From the NCBI GenBank assembly GCA_964478945.1, contig CAYZJV010000006.1, forward strand, positions 1 through 64,000: a DNA stretch of 64,000 nucleotides. Direction: 5' to 3'. Of this stretch, positions 1 to 7,920 are shown in pieces; position 1 is the stretch's first letter, and the number at the start of each line of letters is the position of its first letter. The translations under genes and the position numbers were made by a program. Under the pieces are notes generated by a model. It was given only the letters and a program-made list of their open reading frames with translations. It was not told the DNA's origin and did not search any database. This stretch comes from CAYZJV01 sp964478945. Lineage in GTDB: Bacteria; Spirochaetota; Spirochaetia; Sphaerochaetales; Sphaerochaetaceae.

Positions 1-50
1 TTTTTGAATCACTGTTCATTTCAGTTAAGCTCCTATTCGATAAACATTGA

Positions 51-101
51 ACTGGCCTGAAATAATTTCAGGCCAGTGATACGCACCTGATGGAGATCAG
101 G
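51..101 (-). terminator. Two hairpins after the glucarate-locus receptor gene
   Basis: Two inverted repeats lie just downstream of the receptor gene. One is CCTGAT/ATCAGG with a 4-nt loop at 86-101. The other is a perfect 12-bp stem, ACTGGCCTGAAA/TTTCAGGCCAGT, with a 3-nt loop at 51-77. No U-tract follows on the minus strand. They may terminate transcription, or stabilise the 3' end of the receptor mRNA if membrane genes follow beyond position 1. Confidence 0.6.
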
Positions 102-102
102 A

Positions 103-1083
103 TTATTTGCCCTGGAGCACGTCGCTGATGGCCATCAGCTCATCACGTTCCGCATACCAGTAGGCTTTGGAATCCTCGACATTCATCCATGTTGGCGGTT
201 GGAAGGCCTTTGCCATCTCGGCCCGGTAATCCGCATTGTTGTTGATGATTTCGCCGACCGCATTGGAGAACTTCTCCACGATCCCCTTGTCGGTTCCCTT
301 CGGGAAAATCATAGTGTTCAGATAGTCGTAACCGGCGTTCACACCACTTTCACGCAGAGTCTTCACATTGGGAATCAAATCGGAGCGTTCATTGCTCGCG
401 CTAGCGATGATCTTCAATGTGCCATTGTCAACATAATCCTTGATCTGACTGTAGTTGAGGGGAACGATGTCCGCATGTCCACCCAAGACCAACTGAAGTC
501 TTTCACCGGAACCACCGGATGAGACGATGTTCAAGTCGGCACCAGCGTTGGTCAATCCGATCGCAATCCACATCGTCGAAGCACCAGTGTTTGCAGTCAA
601 CTTGACCTTTCCGGGATTCTTCTTCGAGTAGGCGAGAAGCTCCTCGGTATTGTTGAAGGGAGCCTTGGTGAGCGAGACCAGCACTTCGGGGGAAGCTTTG
701 GAAAACACCGAACCGACCTCGAAGTCCTTGATACCGTAGTCGGCCATACCGGCGGCTTCAGCGATGCTCAAGGAAAGCTGGTGCACCAAGATGGTATAAC
801 CGTCGGCCTTCGCATCCTTAACCTGGGCGGCACCAATGGTTCCACCACTTCCGGGAACGTTGGTCACGACAACGGGTTGCCCAAGTACCTTGGGAAGATA
901 CTTCGCAATGGCACGGGCGTTGAAGTCCGAGTTGCCACCAGCGGAAAAAGGAACGATCAGGTTGATCGCCTGTGACGGATATTTGTCGACGGCATTCACA
1001 GGTGCACCTTCATCCTGTCCTTGGGCACCCACGAATGAGAGTGCAAGGAAAAGGACCATAAGAGAAACAAGCAGTCTTTTCAT
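103..1083 (-). CDS. Tripartite tricarboxylate transporter (TTT) substrate-binding protein, Bug family
   Basis: This 326-residue exported protein has an N-terminal signal peptide (MKRLLVSL..., likely cleaved near VGA-QG). It is followed by the Bug/TctC fold, with the typical opening 'YPSQAINLIVPFSAGG' and a 'GSGGTIGAA' loop. The family captures carboxylates such as tricarboxylates and sugar acids for a TctA/TctB membrane pair. The ATG at 1083 was chosen because GGAGGAAG lies 5-6 nt upstream; an upstream in-frame start at 1104 lacks one. The gene is co-directional with the glucarate dehydratase gene, so glucarate or a related aldarate is the likely ligand (inference). No TctA or TctB gene is visible; they may lie left of the window. 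Confidence 0.85.
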   Translation of the reverse strand: MKRLLVSLMVLFLALSFVGAQGQDEGAPVNAVDKYPSQAINLIVPFSAGGNSDFNARAIAKYLPKVLGQPVVVTNVPGSGGTIGAAQVKDAKADGYTILVHQLSLSIAEAAGMADYGIKDFEVGSVFSKASPEVLVSLTKAPFNNTEELLAYSKKNPGKVKLTANTGASTMWIAIGLTNAGADLNIVSSGGSGERLQLVLGGHADIVPLNYSQIKDYVDNGTLKIIASASNERSDLIPNVKTLRESGVNAGYDYLNTMIFPKGTDKGIVEKFSNAVGEIINNNADYRAEMAKAFQPPTWMNVEDSKAYWYAERDELMAISDVLQGK

Positions 1084-1181
1084 ATTCTTCCTCCATGAAA
1101 TCACCTGCCACCAAGGGCAAGTGTGTATATTGATTCAACAAAACCCATGCAATTGGATTTAGTTGAATATTCCCTTCATCA

Positions 1182-2510
1182 TCAGCGCACCATACAGGGG
1201 CGCTTGGGATCGAATTTCCAGTTCGGAATCAGATACTGCATCCCGAGTGCATCGTCACGACCACCGAGGCATCGCTCCTTGTAGAGGGCATTGGCTGCGA
1301 GCACCTGCTCCATATCAACCTCGATGCCCAATCCCGGCTTCTCTGGAATGGAAACGAATCCGTCCACAATCTTCAGAGGTTCCTTGGTAAGCCGCTCCGT
1401 CCCCTCTTGCCATATCCAGTGGGTATCGATCGCATTGAGACGACCGGGTACGGCTGCAGCCGTGTGGCTGAACATCGCCAGGGAAATATCGAAGTGGTTG
1501 TTCGAATGCGATCCCCATGAGAGACCGAACATATCGCACATCTGCCCTACCCTTACCGAACCCTCCATGGTCCAGAAGTGGGGATCGGCAAGCGGAATGT
1601 CCACCGACTGCAACATGACCGAATGGGCCATCTGACGCCAGTCCGTGGCGATCATATTGGTCGCGGTGGGCAACCCGGTGGCACGTCGGAATTCGGCCAT
1701 CACCTCGCGTCCGGAGAAGGTTCCTTCGGCTCCGCAGGGATCTTCACAGTAGGTGAGCACATCATGCAGGTCTCGGCACAATTCGATCGCTTCGGCCAAT
1801 TTCCATCCGCCGTTGGGATCAATGGTGATCCGCGCTTCAGGGAACGCCTTCTTCAAGGCCTTGACCGCTGCTATCTCCTCCATCCCCGCAAACACGCCGC
1901 CCTTGAGCTTGAAGTCATCGAATCCATAGAGGTCCCTACTCGCTTTGGCCAGTTCAACGATCGCATCTGGGGTAACCGCCTCTTCATGCCTGAGACGATA
2001 CCAATCCACCTGAGAATTCTCCTCTGAGATGTAGGGGAGATCGGTCTTCCTCCTGTCGGCGACATAGAAGAGGTATCCGAGCATCTTCACCTTGTTTCTT
2101 CGTTGGCCATCACCAAGTAATGCCGCCACCGGAACACCAAGATGCTTTCCCAACAGGTCGAGCAATGGAGCTTCTATGGCGGTCACCACATGCACTCCGG
2201 TACGGAGATCGAAGGTCTGCGCTCCACGCACATCGTCCTCTTTTCCAGCGAACACGGACTGTAGTGCCAACAGGGTGTTCTTGTAGGCACCGATGGATGA
2301 TCCGACCACGATCGACTTGACCTCTTCGAGGGCCCGGGTTATCTTCTCTCCGCCCGGTACTTCACCCACTCCGGTGTTACCGTCACTGTCTTTGAGTACC
2401 ACCACATTCCTGGTGAAGAAGGGAGCATGTGCTCCACTGAGGTTCAGCAACATCGAATCACGTCCGGCGACGGGATATATTTCCATGGATTCCACGACAG
2501 GGGTTCTCAT
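1182..2510 (-). CDS. gudD: Glucarate dehydratase (enolase superfamily)
   Basis: The 442-residue product matches D-glucarate dehydratase in length and in motifs. The KxK pair is at K201/K203 ('FKLKGG'), followed by the metal-ligand stretches 'TIDPNGGW' and 'CEDPCG', 'TNMIATDW', and the catalytic His at H335 in 'WGSHSNNHFD'. The enzyme dehydrates D-glucarate (and usually L-idarate) to 5-keto-4-deoxyglucarate. The start at 2510 has GGAGGA 4 nt upstream; earlier in-frame starts at 2522 and 2564 have no such site. It lies upstream of the receptor gene in one transcription unit and is divergent from an IclR regulator. The downstream aldolase (GarL or KdgD type) is not in the window. Confidence 0.9.
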   Translation of the reverse strand: MRTPVVESMEIYPVAGRDSMLLNLSGAHAPFFTRNVVVLKDSDGNTGVGEVPGGEKITRALEEVKSIVVGSSIGAYKNTLLALQSVFAGKEDDVRGAQTFDLRTGVHVVTAIEAPLLDLLGKHLGVPVAALLGDGQRRNKVKMLGYLFYVADRRKTDLPYISEENSQVDWYRLRHEEAVTPDAIVELAKASRDLYGFDDFKLKGGVFAGMEEIAAVKALKKAFPEARITIDPNGGWKLAEAIELCRDLHDVLTYCEDPCGAEGTFSGREVMAEFRRATGLPTATNMIATDWRQMAHSVMLQSVDIPLADPHFWTMEGSVRVGQMCDMFGLSWGSHSNNHFDISLAMFSHTAAAVPGRLNAIDTHWIWQEGTERLTKEPLKIVDGFVSIPEKPGLGIEVDMEQVLAANALYKERCLGGRDDALGMQYLIPNWKFDPKRPCMVR

Positions 2511-2582
2511 CCATTCCTCCATTACTTGCACTGTCGCAGGATTACATTGGATTATCCATAACAAAACCTGACGACGTTTGAT

Positions 2583-2611
2583 AGATTAGAACGAGAATTC
2601 TAATCTGTCAA
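2583..2611 (-). promoter_or_regulatory. Candidate gudD promoter with overlapping operator
   Basis: A perfect 9-bp inverted repeat, AGATTAGAA-(6 nt)-TTCTAATCT, spans 2583-2606. On the minus strand a consensus TTGACA (-35) at 2606-2611 is followed 17 nt later by TAATCT (2583-2588). The repeat therefore fills the -35/-10 spacer, an ideal repressor position. The neighbouring IclR protein is the obvious ligand (inference). Confidence 0.6.
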
Positions 2612-2826
2612 CTTTTATTTGATTTTTCTTGTTATTTTTCTATATTTTTATAACGATATTTAATTTTTATAAGTATTGCGTAAAAATCACCGATTCAAGC
2701 AAAATTTCTCCTTGCCATTTTCCATCATCTTAAAAATTTCTAGAATCCAGTGAATTTTCCCAAGCATAATTTATTAAAAAACTATAAAGGATCTCTGAAT
2801 GATTATAAAAACATAAACTTTTTACT

Positions 2827-2854
2827 TTGATTTTTCAAATTAATAGGCTATGAT
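2827..2854 (+). promoter_or_regulatory. Candidate iclR promoter giving a leaderless mRNA
   Basis: TTGATT (2827-2832) and TATGAT (2849-2854) are separated by 16 nt. Transcription would begin about 2861-2863, at the ATG. No Shine-Dalgarno sequence precedes that ATG. A perfect TATAAT at 2856-2861 is too close to the start codon to serve as its -10 element. Confidence 0.45.
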
Positions 2855-2862
2855 TTATAATC

Positions 2863-3657
2863 ATGACAACCAATGACACAACCGACAAGTACAACATCAA
2901 ATCCGTGATGCGCTGTTTCCAGATTCTGGATCTGGCTGCAGCCTCCGACCACCCCATATCCATCCAAGATGTGTGCGAAGCACTGGACACCAATACCAAT
3001 ATGGCGTTCAGACTGTTGGCCAGTCTTGTATCTTCCGGCTACATGGTGAAGGATGAGAACTCCGGTCTCTATGCAACCAGCTTGAAAACACTCCAACTTT
3101 CACGGAATGCGCTCGTGTCGTTGGAGATCAGGAAACTCACCATGCCCTATCTCGAATTGTTATGGAACCAGTATCCCAAAGCCAACATCAACATGGGAGT
3201 GTTCCATCTGGATGAAATTCTGGTTGTGGATAGGATCGACAGCCTCAACCTACCGCGGACCTACTTCACACCGGGGAAAGCCCTCCCCTTCCATTGCACT
3301 GGATTGGGTAAGATGCTCACCTGCGAGATGGATGGGAACCAATTGGATGAACTGATCGCCAAGAAGGGTCTGAAGAGCTTCACCAGCAAGACCATCACCG
3401 AACCGAACATCTTGAAAGAGGAGCTCGGAAGGGTGCGTTTGGACCAGGTCGCCCGGGACAGGAACGAATATATCCTGAAGGACAACTGCAATGCCGCTCC
3501 GATACGTGATCGGACGGGAAGGATCATTGCCGCGATCAGCATATCGGCCTTCGAGAACTACATGAGCGTGCAGGAAATAGAAGATACGATCCCCGCTATC
3601 CAGGAGACCGCGCGTAAAATTTCCTTCATGGCAGGTTATCATGACAATCTTATCTGA
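2863..3657 (+). CDS. IclR-family transcriptional regulator
   Basis: This 264-residue protein has an N-terminal winged helix-turn-helix (about residues 10-75, 'ISIQDVCEALDTNTNMAFRL') and the C-terminal IclR effector domain. The effector domain shows 'YFTPGKALPFHCTGLGKML' and the end motif 'IAAISISAF'. IclR proteins commonly control aromatic, sugar-acid and glyoxylate pathways by binding palindromes over promoters. It is divergent from gudD, whose promoter carries a perfect inverted repeat, so local repression of glucarate uptake and catabolism is likely. The start is the first ATG that keeps the full HTH; it lacks a Shine-Dalgarno site. Confidence 0.88.
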   Translation: MTTNDTTDKYNIKSVMRCFQILDLAAASDHPISIQDVCEALDTNTNMAFRLLASLVSSGYMVKDENSGLYATSLKTLQLSRNALVSLEIRKLTMPYLELLWNQYPKANINMGVFHLDEILVVDRIDSLNLPRTYFTPGKALPFHCTGLGKMLTCEMDGNQLDELIAKKGLKSFTSKTITEPNILKEELGRVRLDQVARDRNEYILKDNCNAAPIRDRTGRIIAAISISAFENYMSVQEIEDTIPAIQETARKISFMAGYHDNLI

Positions 3658-3793
3658 ACACAGGTTTCCCGGTATCATCACCCCACCTCCCTATCGTTCC
3701 ATTATTGGAGTGAAATCAGATTTTACTTGACGCCGGGCACCATCTTGGTGACATTGTGTACATGTAATATACGAGTGCGGAGTCGGGGGATCC

Positions 3794-3905
3794 ACCCTTG
3801 ATGGCTTTTCTCAGAACGTGTGTGTGCCAAGGGTAGTATGACGATTGTGTTGATCGTCGAGCAAATCTGGTGACGGAATCCTCCTCCGCATCCACAATCG
3901 GAGGA
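3794..3905 (+). promoter_or_regulatory. Structured aceE leader with an SD-sequestering hairpin
   Basis: Three successive inverted repeats precede aceE. The first is ACCCTT..GGC (3794-3805) with GCC-AAGGGT (3826-3834). The second is GACGAT/ATCGTC with a 7-nt loop (3840-3858). The third is TCCTCCG (3882-3888) with CGGAGGA (3899-3905) and a 10-nt loop; it contains the aceE Shine-Dalgarno sequence. A competing short pairing CGGA/TCCG (3874-3877 with 3885-3888) would free the site. This suggests translational control of the operon. No convincing -35/-10 pair was found; TGTAAT at 3763-3768 is a possible -10. Confidence 0.5.
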
Positions 3906-3910
3906 TATAG

Positions 3911-6586
3911 ATGAGCAAACAGGTATTCCATGACCCCGACCCCGCCGAAACCATTGATTGGCTGGAATCTCTCGAGGGAGTGATCCGCAAGGAAGGTGGG
4001 GACAAAGCCGACCATCTTTTGCATGAACTTACCCACAAGGCACGCAATCTTGGAGTGCACACCTCACCTGGTGTGATCAGCCCTTATGTGAACACGGTCA
4101 TTCAGGACAACGATGCGGTCATGCCCAAGGATGACTCGTTGGTGGCAAGAAATGTTTCGGCGTTCGTACGCTGGAACGCCATGGCGATGGTGGCACGGGC
4201 GAATAAGAACGGAAAAGGCCTTGGAGGCCACATAGCGAGTTTCGCATCGGCCTCCGCGATCTATGAAGTCGGCTTCAACTGGTTCTTCAAGGGTCCCGAT
4301 GCAACCTATGGACCCGATCTGATTTTCTTCCAAGGACACTCGGCTCCAGGGATGTATGCCAGGGCCTATGTGGAAGGGAGACTCACCGAAGCACAACTGG
4401 AGCACTTCAGACAAGAAGTGGAGGGAAAGGGACTCTCTTCCTATCCCCACCCATGGTTGATGCCCGACTTTTGGCAGTTCCCGACCGTCTCGATGGGACT
4501 GGGACCGATGATGGCCATCTACCAAGCCCGCTTCATGAAGTACTTGGAATCGAGGGGACTCAAGGAGGTTGGCGACAGGAAGGTATGGATCTTCATGGGA
4601 GACGGAGAATCGGACGAACCCGAATCACTCGGAGCACTCTCTGTTGCTTCACGCGAAAAACTCGACAATCTCGTCTGCGTGGTGAATTGCAACCTGCAAC
4701 GACTCGACGGACCGGTGCGTGGAAATGGAAAGATCGTGCAGGAACTCGAAGGAAAATTCCGTGGAGCAGGATGGAATGTGATCAAAGTCATATGGGGTTC
4801 TGAGTGGGATTCAATCCTAGAGCGGGATACCAAGGGGGTATTGCTCAAGAAATTCGCCACCATGGTCGACGGTGAATTCCAAACCATCCAATCCCGCGGC
4901 CCTGCGTACCTCAGGGAGAAGATCTTCGGAGACGACCCATATCTGCAGGAACTGGTGGCCGATAAGAGTGACCAGGAATTGTGGCAACTGACCAGGGGAG
5001 GACACGACCCCCGCAAGATTTATGAAGCGTTCCATGCGGCAACCCAACACAAGGGTGAACCCACGGTCATCCTATTCAAGACCGTGAAAGGATATGGAAT
5101 GGGAAAATCGGGCGAAGCCTCGATGGGAACCCACAACCAGAAATCGATGGACAAAGAGGCCTTGGTGGCATTCAGGGACCACTACCATGTTCCTGTCGCA
5201 GACGATCAACTCGAGGAACTGCCGTTCATCAAACCCGAACCGAACAGTCCCGAAGCCGAATTCATCGCCAGACGACGACGGATCATGGGAGGTCCGGTTC
5301 CCTATCGCAATCCAAAGGGAGAGAAGCTCGAGATTCCCGGCATGGATTCGTTTTCGGACCTCACCGCATCATCGGGTGACCGCGAGATATCGACCACGAT
5401 GGCTTTCGTGCGGCTGCTCACCAAGTTGGTGAAGGACAAGCACATCGGCAAGAGGATCGTACCCATTGTGCCCGATGAAGCGAGAACCTTTGGTATGGAG
5501 GGCTTGTTCAGACAGCTGGGCATCTATTCCCCGACAGGACAGCTGTATGAACCACAGGATTCCGAGTCGTTGATGTGGTATCGCGAAGATGAAAAGGGAC
5601 AAATACTTGAAGAGGGTATCACCGAGGCGGGAGCGATCAGCTCATGGATCGCCGCCGGTACATCGTATGCCAACAACAATCTCACCATGATCCCTTTCTA
5701 CGCATTCTATTCGATGTTCGGGTTCCAACGGGTCGATGATTTCATCTGGGCTGCAGGCGACAGCCGAACCAAAGGATTCCTCATGGGAGCGACCGCAGGA
5801 CGCACCACCCTCAATGGTGAGGGTTTGCAGCATGAGGACGGACATGGATTGCTCATGGCCGCCACCCATCCCACTTGCCAAGCCTACGATCCCACCTTCT
5901 CCTATGAGTTGGCCATCATCATCCACGATGGACTGAAACGGATGTACGGGGATCAAGAGGACATCTTCTACTACATCACCCTGATGAATGAGAACTACAC
6001 CCATCCCGACATGCCCAAGGGGAGTGAAGAGGGTATTCTCAAAGGAGCATATCTCTTCAGAAAAGCCGATTCGAAGAAGAAGGATACTCCAGTGGTTCAG
6101 TTGATGGGAAGCGGCACCATCTTCCGCGAAGTCCTCGCAGCAGCCGATCTTCTCAAGGAGGACTTCGACATCGAAGCCGACATCTGGAGTATTCCTGGAG
6201 TAAACCAACTCCACCGCGATGGAGTGGAGGCGGAGAGATGGAACCTCACCCATCCCGACAAGAAGGCGAAGGTACCCTACCTCACCGAACTTATGGAGGG
6301 ACATGAGGGTCCGGTGGTGATCAGCACGGACTACATCCGGGCCTATCCCGAACAGATCAGAAGGCTGATACCGCAGGAGAAGGTGACCATCTTGGGAACC
6401 GACGGTTTCGGAAGAAGCGATTCCCGTGAAGCCCTCAGAAGATTCTTCGAAGTGGATCGTCACTACATCGCACTCGCGGCATTGAAGCACCTTGCCGACA
6501 TGGGAACCATTCCGGTCAAGACGGTGAAGGAAGCAATCAAGAAATTCGAGATCGATAGCGAAAAACCCAATCCGCTGGTGAGCTGA
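3911..6586 (+). CDS. aceE: Pyruvate dehydrogenase E1 component, homodimeric type
   Basis: The 891-residue product is close to the length of Escherichia coli AceE and collinear with it. It is the TPP-dependent subunit that decarboxylates pyruvate and acetylates the E2 lipoyl group. The TPP/Mg motif 'GDGESDEPES' begins at G230. The 'KGYGMGKSGEASMGTH' loop ends at H408, corresponding to the essential His407 of the E. coli enzyme. The ATG at 3911 follows GGAGGA by 5 nt. It is the first gene of aceE-aceF-lpd, with 13 nt to aceF. The leader may hide its ribosome binding site. It is not the alpha2beta2 E1 type and not a pyruvate:ferredoxin oxidoreductase. Confidence 0.95.
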   Translation: MSKQVFHDPDPAETIDWLESLEGVIRKEGGDKADHLLHELTHKARNLGVHTSPGVISPYVNTVIQDNDAVMPKDDSLVARNVSAFVRWNAMAMVARANKNGKGLGGHIASFASASAIYEVGFNWFFKGPDATYGPDLIFFQGHSAPGMYARAYVEGRLTEAQLEHFRQEVEGKGLSSYPHPWLMPDFWQFPTVSMGLGPMMAIYQARFMKYLESRGLKEVGDRKVWIFMGDGESDEPESLGALSVASREKLDNLVCVVNCNLQRLDGPVRGNGKIVQELEGKFRGAGWNVIKVIWGSEWDSILERDTKGVLLKKFATMVDGEFQTIQSRGPAYLREKIFGDDPYLQELVADKSDQELWQLTRGGHDPRKIYEAFHAATQHKGEPTVILFKTVKGYGMGKSGEASMGTHNQKSMDKEALVAFRDHYHVPVADDQLEELPFIKPEPNSPEAEFIARRRRIMGGPVPYRNPKGEKLEIPGMDSFSDLTASSGDREISTTMAFVRLLTKLVKDKHIGKRIVPIVPDEARTFGMEGLFRQLGIYSPTGQLYEPQDSESLMWYREDEKGQILEEGITEAGAISSWIAAGTSYANNNLTMIPFYAFYSMFGFQRVDDFIWAAGDSRTKGFLMGATAGRTTLNGEGLQHEDGHGLLMAATHPTCQAYDPTFSYELAIIIHDGLKRMYGDQEDIFYYITLMNENYTHPDMPKGSEEGILKGAYLFRKADSKKKDTPVVQLMGSGTIFREVLAAADLLKEDFDIEADIWSIPGVNQLHRDGVEAERWNLTHPDKKAKVPYLTELMEGHEGPVVISTDYIRAYPEQIRRLIPQEKVTILGTDGFGRSDSREALRRFFEVDRHYIALAALKHLADMGTIPVKTVKEAIKKFEIDSEKPNPLVS

Positions 6587-6599
6587 AAAGGAGAAACAC

Positions 6600-7910
6600 A
6601 TGGCAACGAAACAGATACTGGTTCCGGATATTGGTGATTTTTCGGATGTGGCGATCATCGATGTCTATATATCCGAAGGAGATGTGATCGAAGTGGATGA
6701 TCCGGTGATCGCACTGGAAAGCGCCAAAGCCGTCACCGACATACCCTCACCGTATGCAGGCACCATCAAGAAAGTGCACGTAAAGGAGGGGGACCTGGTT
6801 TCCAAGGATTCCCTACTCGCCGATATCGAAGTCGAGGAAGCTGAACAAAAACAGGAAGAGACCGACAAGAAGGTCGAAACACAGCACGAAGAGATTGTTG
6901 AACAACCACAGGAAGAGACAGGAAGAGAAGAAGATAAGGAACCCCAAAAGGAGGAAAAGGAAGAAGTTCCACCGAAGAAGGCCCCTGTGAACGCCCAGCA
7001 ACCGGGAGCCGTGTATCATGCCACACCCTCGGTGAGACAGTATGCGAGGGAACTTGGAGTGGAACTCTCCTCGGTCGAAGGTTCCGGACCCCACGGACGG
7101 ATCACCAGGGAAGATGTGCAGCAGTTGGTCAAGAGTGTGCTCAAGAGCGGATCAGTGGCGAGCACTCCCGTATCGTTCGAATTGGAGGATTTCTCGGTCT
7201 ATGGGGAGATCGAAAGGAAACCACTGACCAGAATCCAAAAGATCAGCGGACCGCACCTGCAACGCAGTTGGCAGACCATACCCTTGGTCACCCAGTTCGA
7301 TGAGGCCGATGTGACCGATCTCGAGACCTTCCGACATACCCTGAAGGAAGAGATGGCACGGGTTCCCAAGGAACAACAGGTGAAGATCAGCATCCTTCCA
7401 TTCATTGTGAAGGCGGTCACCGCCGCATTGGATGCATATCCCGAACTCAACAGTTCCTACGATGGTGCTTCCGGAGAACTGATCATCAAGAAATACCGGC
7501 ATATAGGCATCGCAGTCGACACACCCGATGGACTGATGGTACCGGTGCTCAGGGATGCCGACAAGAAAGGAGTCAAGGAGATCGCCGCGGAACTCTCCCT
7601 TTTGGGAGAAAAGGCGAGGAACGGAAAACTTGGTACCAAGGACATATCGGGAGCAAGCTTCAGCATCTCGAGCCTGGGCGGCATAGGCGGAACGATGTTC
7701 ACCCCCATCATCAATCCTCCCGAAGCCGCGATACTCGGAGTCTCCAAGATCACCAAAAAACCCATGTGGAACGGCAAGGAATTCGTACCACGCGATATGT
7801 TGCCGCTCTCACTCTCGTACGACCATCGTGTGATCGACGGTGCATTGGGAGCGAGATTCGTCACCTACCTGTCATCCCTACTCGGGGATATCAAGAGAAT
7901 ACTGCTGTAG
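6600..7910 (+). CDS. aceF: Dihydrolipoamide acetyltransferase (PDH E2)
   Basis: This 436-residue E2 core has one N-terminal lipoyl domain (residues 1-80) with the lipoylated lysine at K43 in 'ALESAKAVTDI'. A Glu/Lys/Gln-rich flexible linker follows (about 85-135). The peripheral subunit-binding domain is at about 140-175 ('ATPSVRQYARELGV', 'GPHGRITREDV'). The acetyltransferase domain carries the catalytic motif 'YDHRVIDG' (H409, D413). E. coli AceF has three lipoyl domains; a single one is common elsewhere. The linker is acidic rather than Ala/Pro-rich. AAAGGAG precedes the ATG by 7 nt. E2 passes acetyl groups to CoA and scaffolds E1 and E3. Confidence 0.95.
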   Translation: MATKQILVPDIGDFSDVAIIDVYISEGDVIEVDDPVIALESAKAVTDIPSPYAGTIKKVHVKEGDLVSKDSLLADIEVEEAEQKQEETDKKVETQHEEIVEQPQEETGREEDKEPQKEEKEEVPPKKAPVNAQQPGAVYHATPSVRQYARELGVELSSVEGSGPHGRITREDVQQLVKSVLKSGSVASTPVSFELEDFSVYGEIERKPLTRIQKISGPHLQRSWQTIPLVTQFDEADVTDLETFRHTLKEEMARVPKEQQVKISILPFIVKAVTAALDAYPELNSSYDGASGELIIKKYRHIGIAVDTPDGLMVPVLRDADKKGVKEIAAELSLLGEKARNGKLGTKDISGASFSISSLGGIGGTMFTPIINPPEAAILGVSKITKKPMWNGKEFVPRDMLPLSLSYDHRVIDGALGARFVTYLSSLLGDIKRILL

Positions 7911-7920
7911 GAGGACCGTA

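Larger units (their letters stand above)
2511..2862. other. AT-rich divergent intergenic region, gudD / iclR
   Basis: This 352-bp non-coding stretch is strongly AT-rich, with T- and A-tracts around 2610-2850. It holds the gudD promoter/operator (2583-2611) and the iclR promoter (2827-2854), described separately. I see no small gene or structured RNA in the rest. Confidence 0.7.

Noticed and set aside
3727..3755. Possible aceE promoter TTGACG with GACATT
   Set aside because: The -10 match is poor; not reported as a promoter.
5642..6658. 338-codon minus-strand open frame
   Set aside because: Antisense to aceE and its strongly conserved C-terminal half; no recognisable motif or ribosome binding site.
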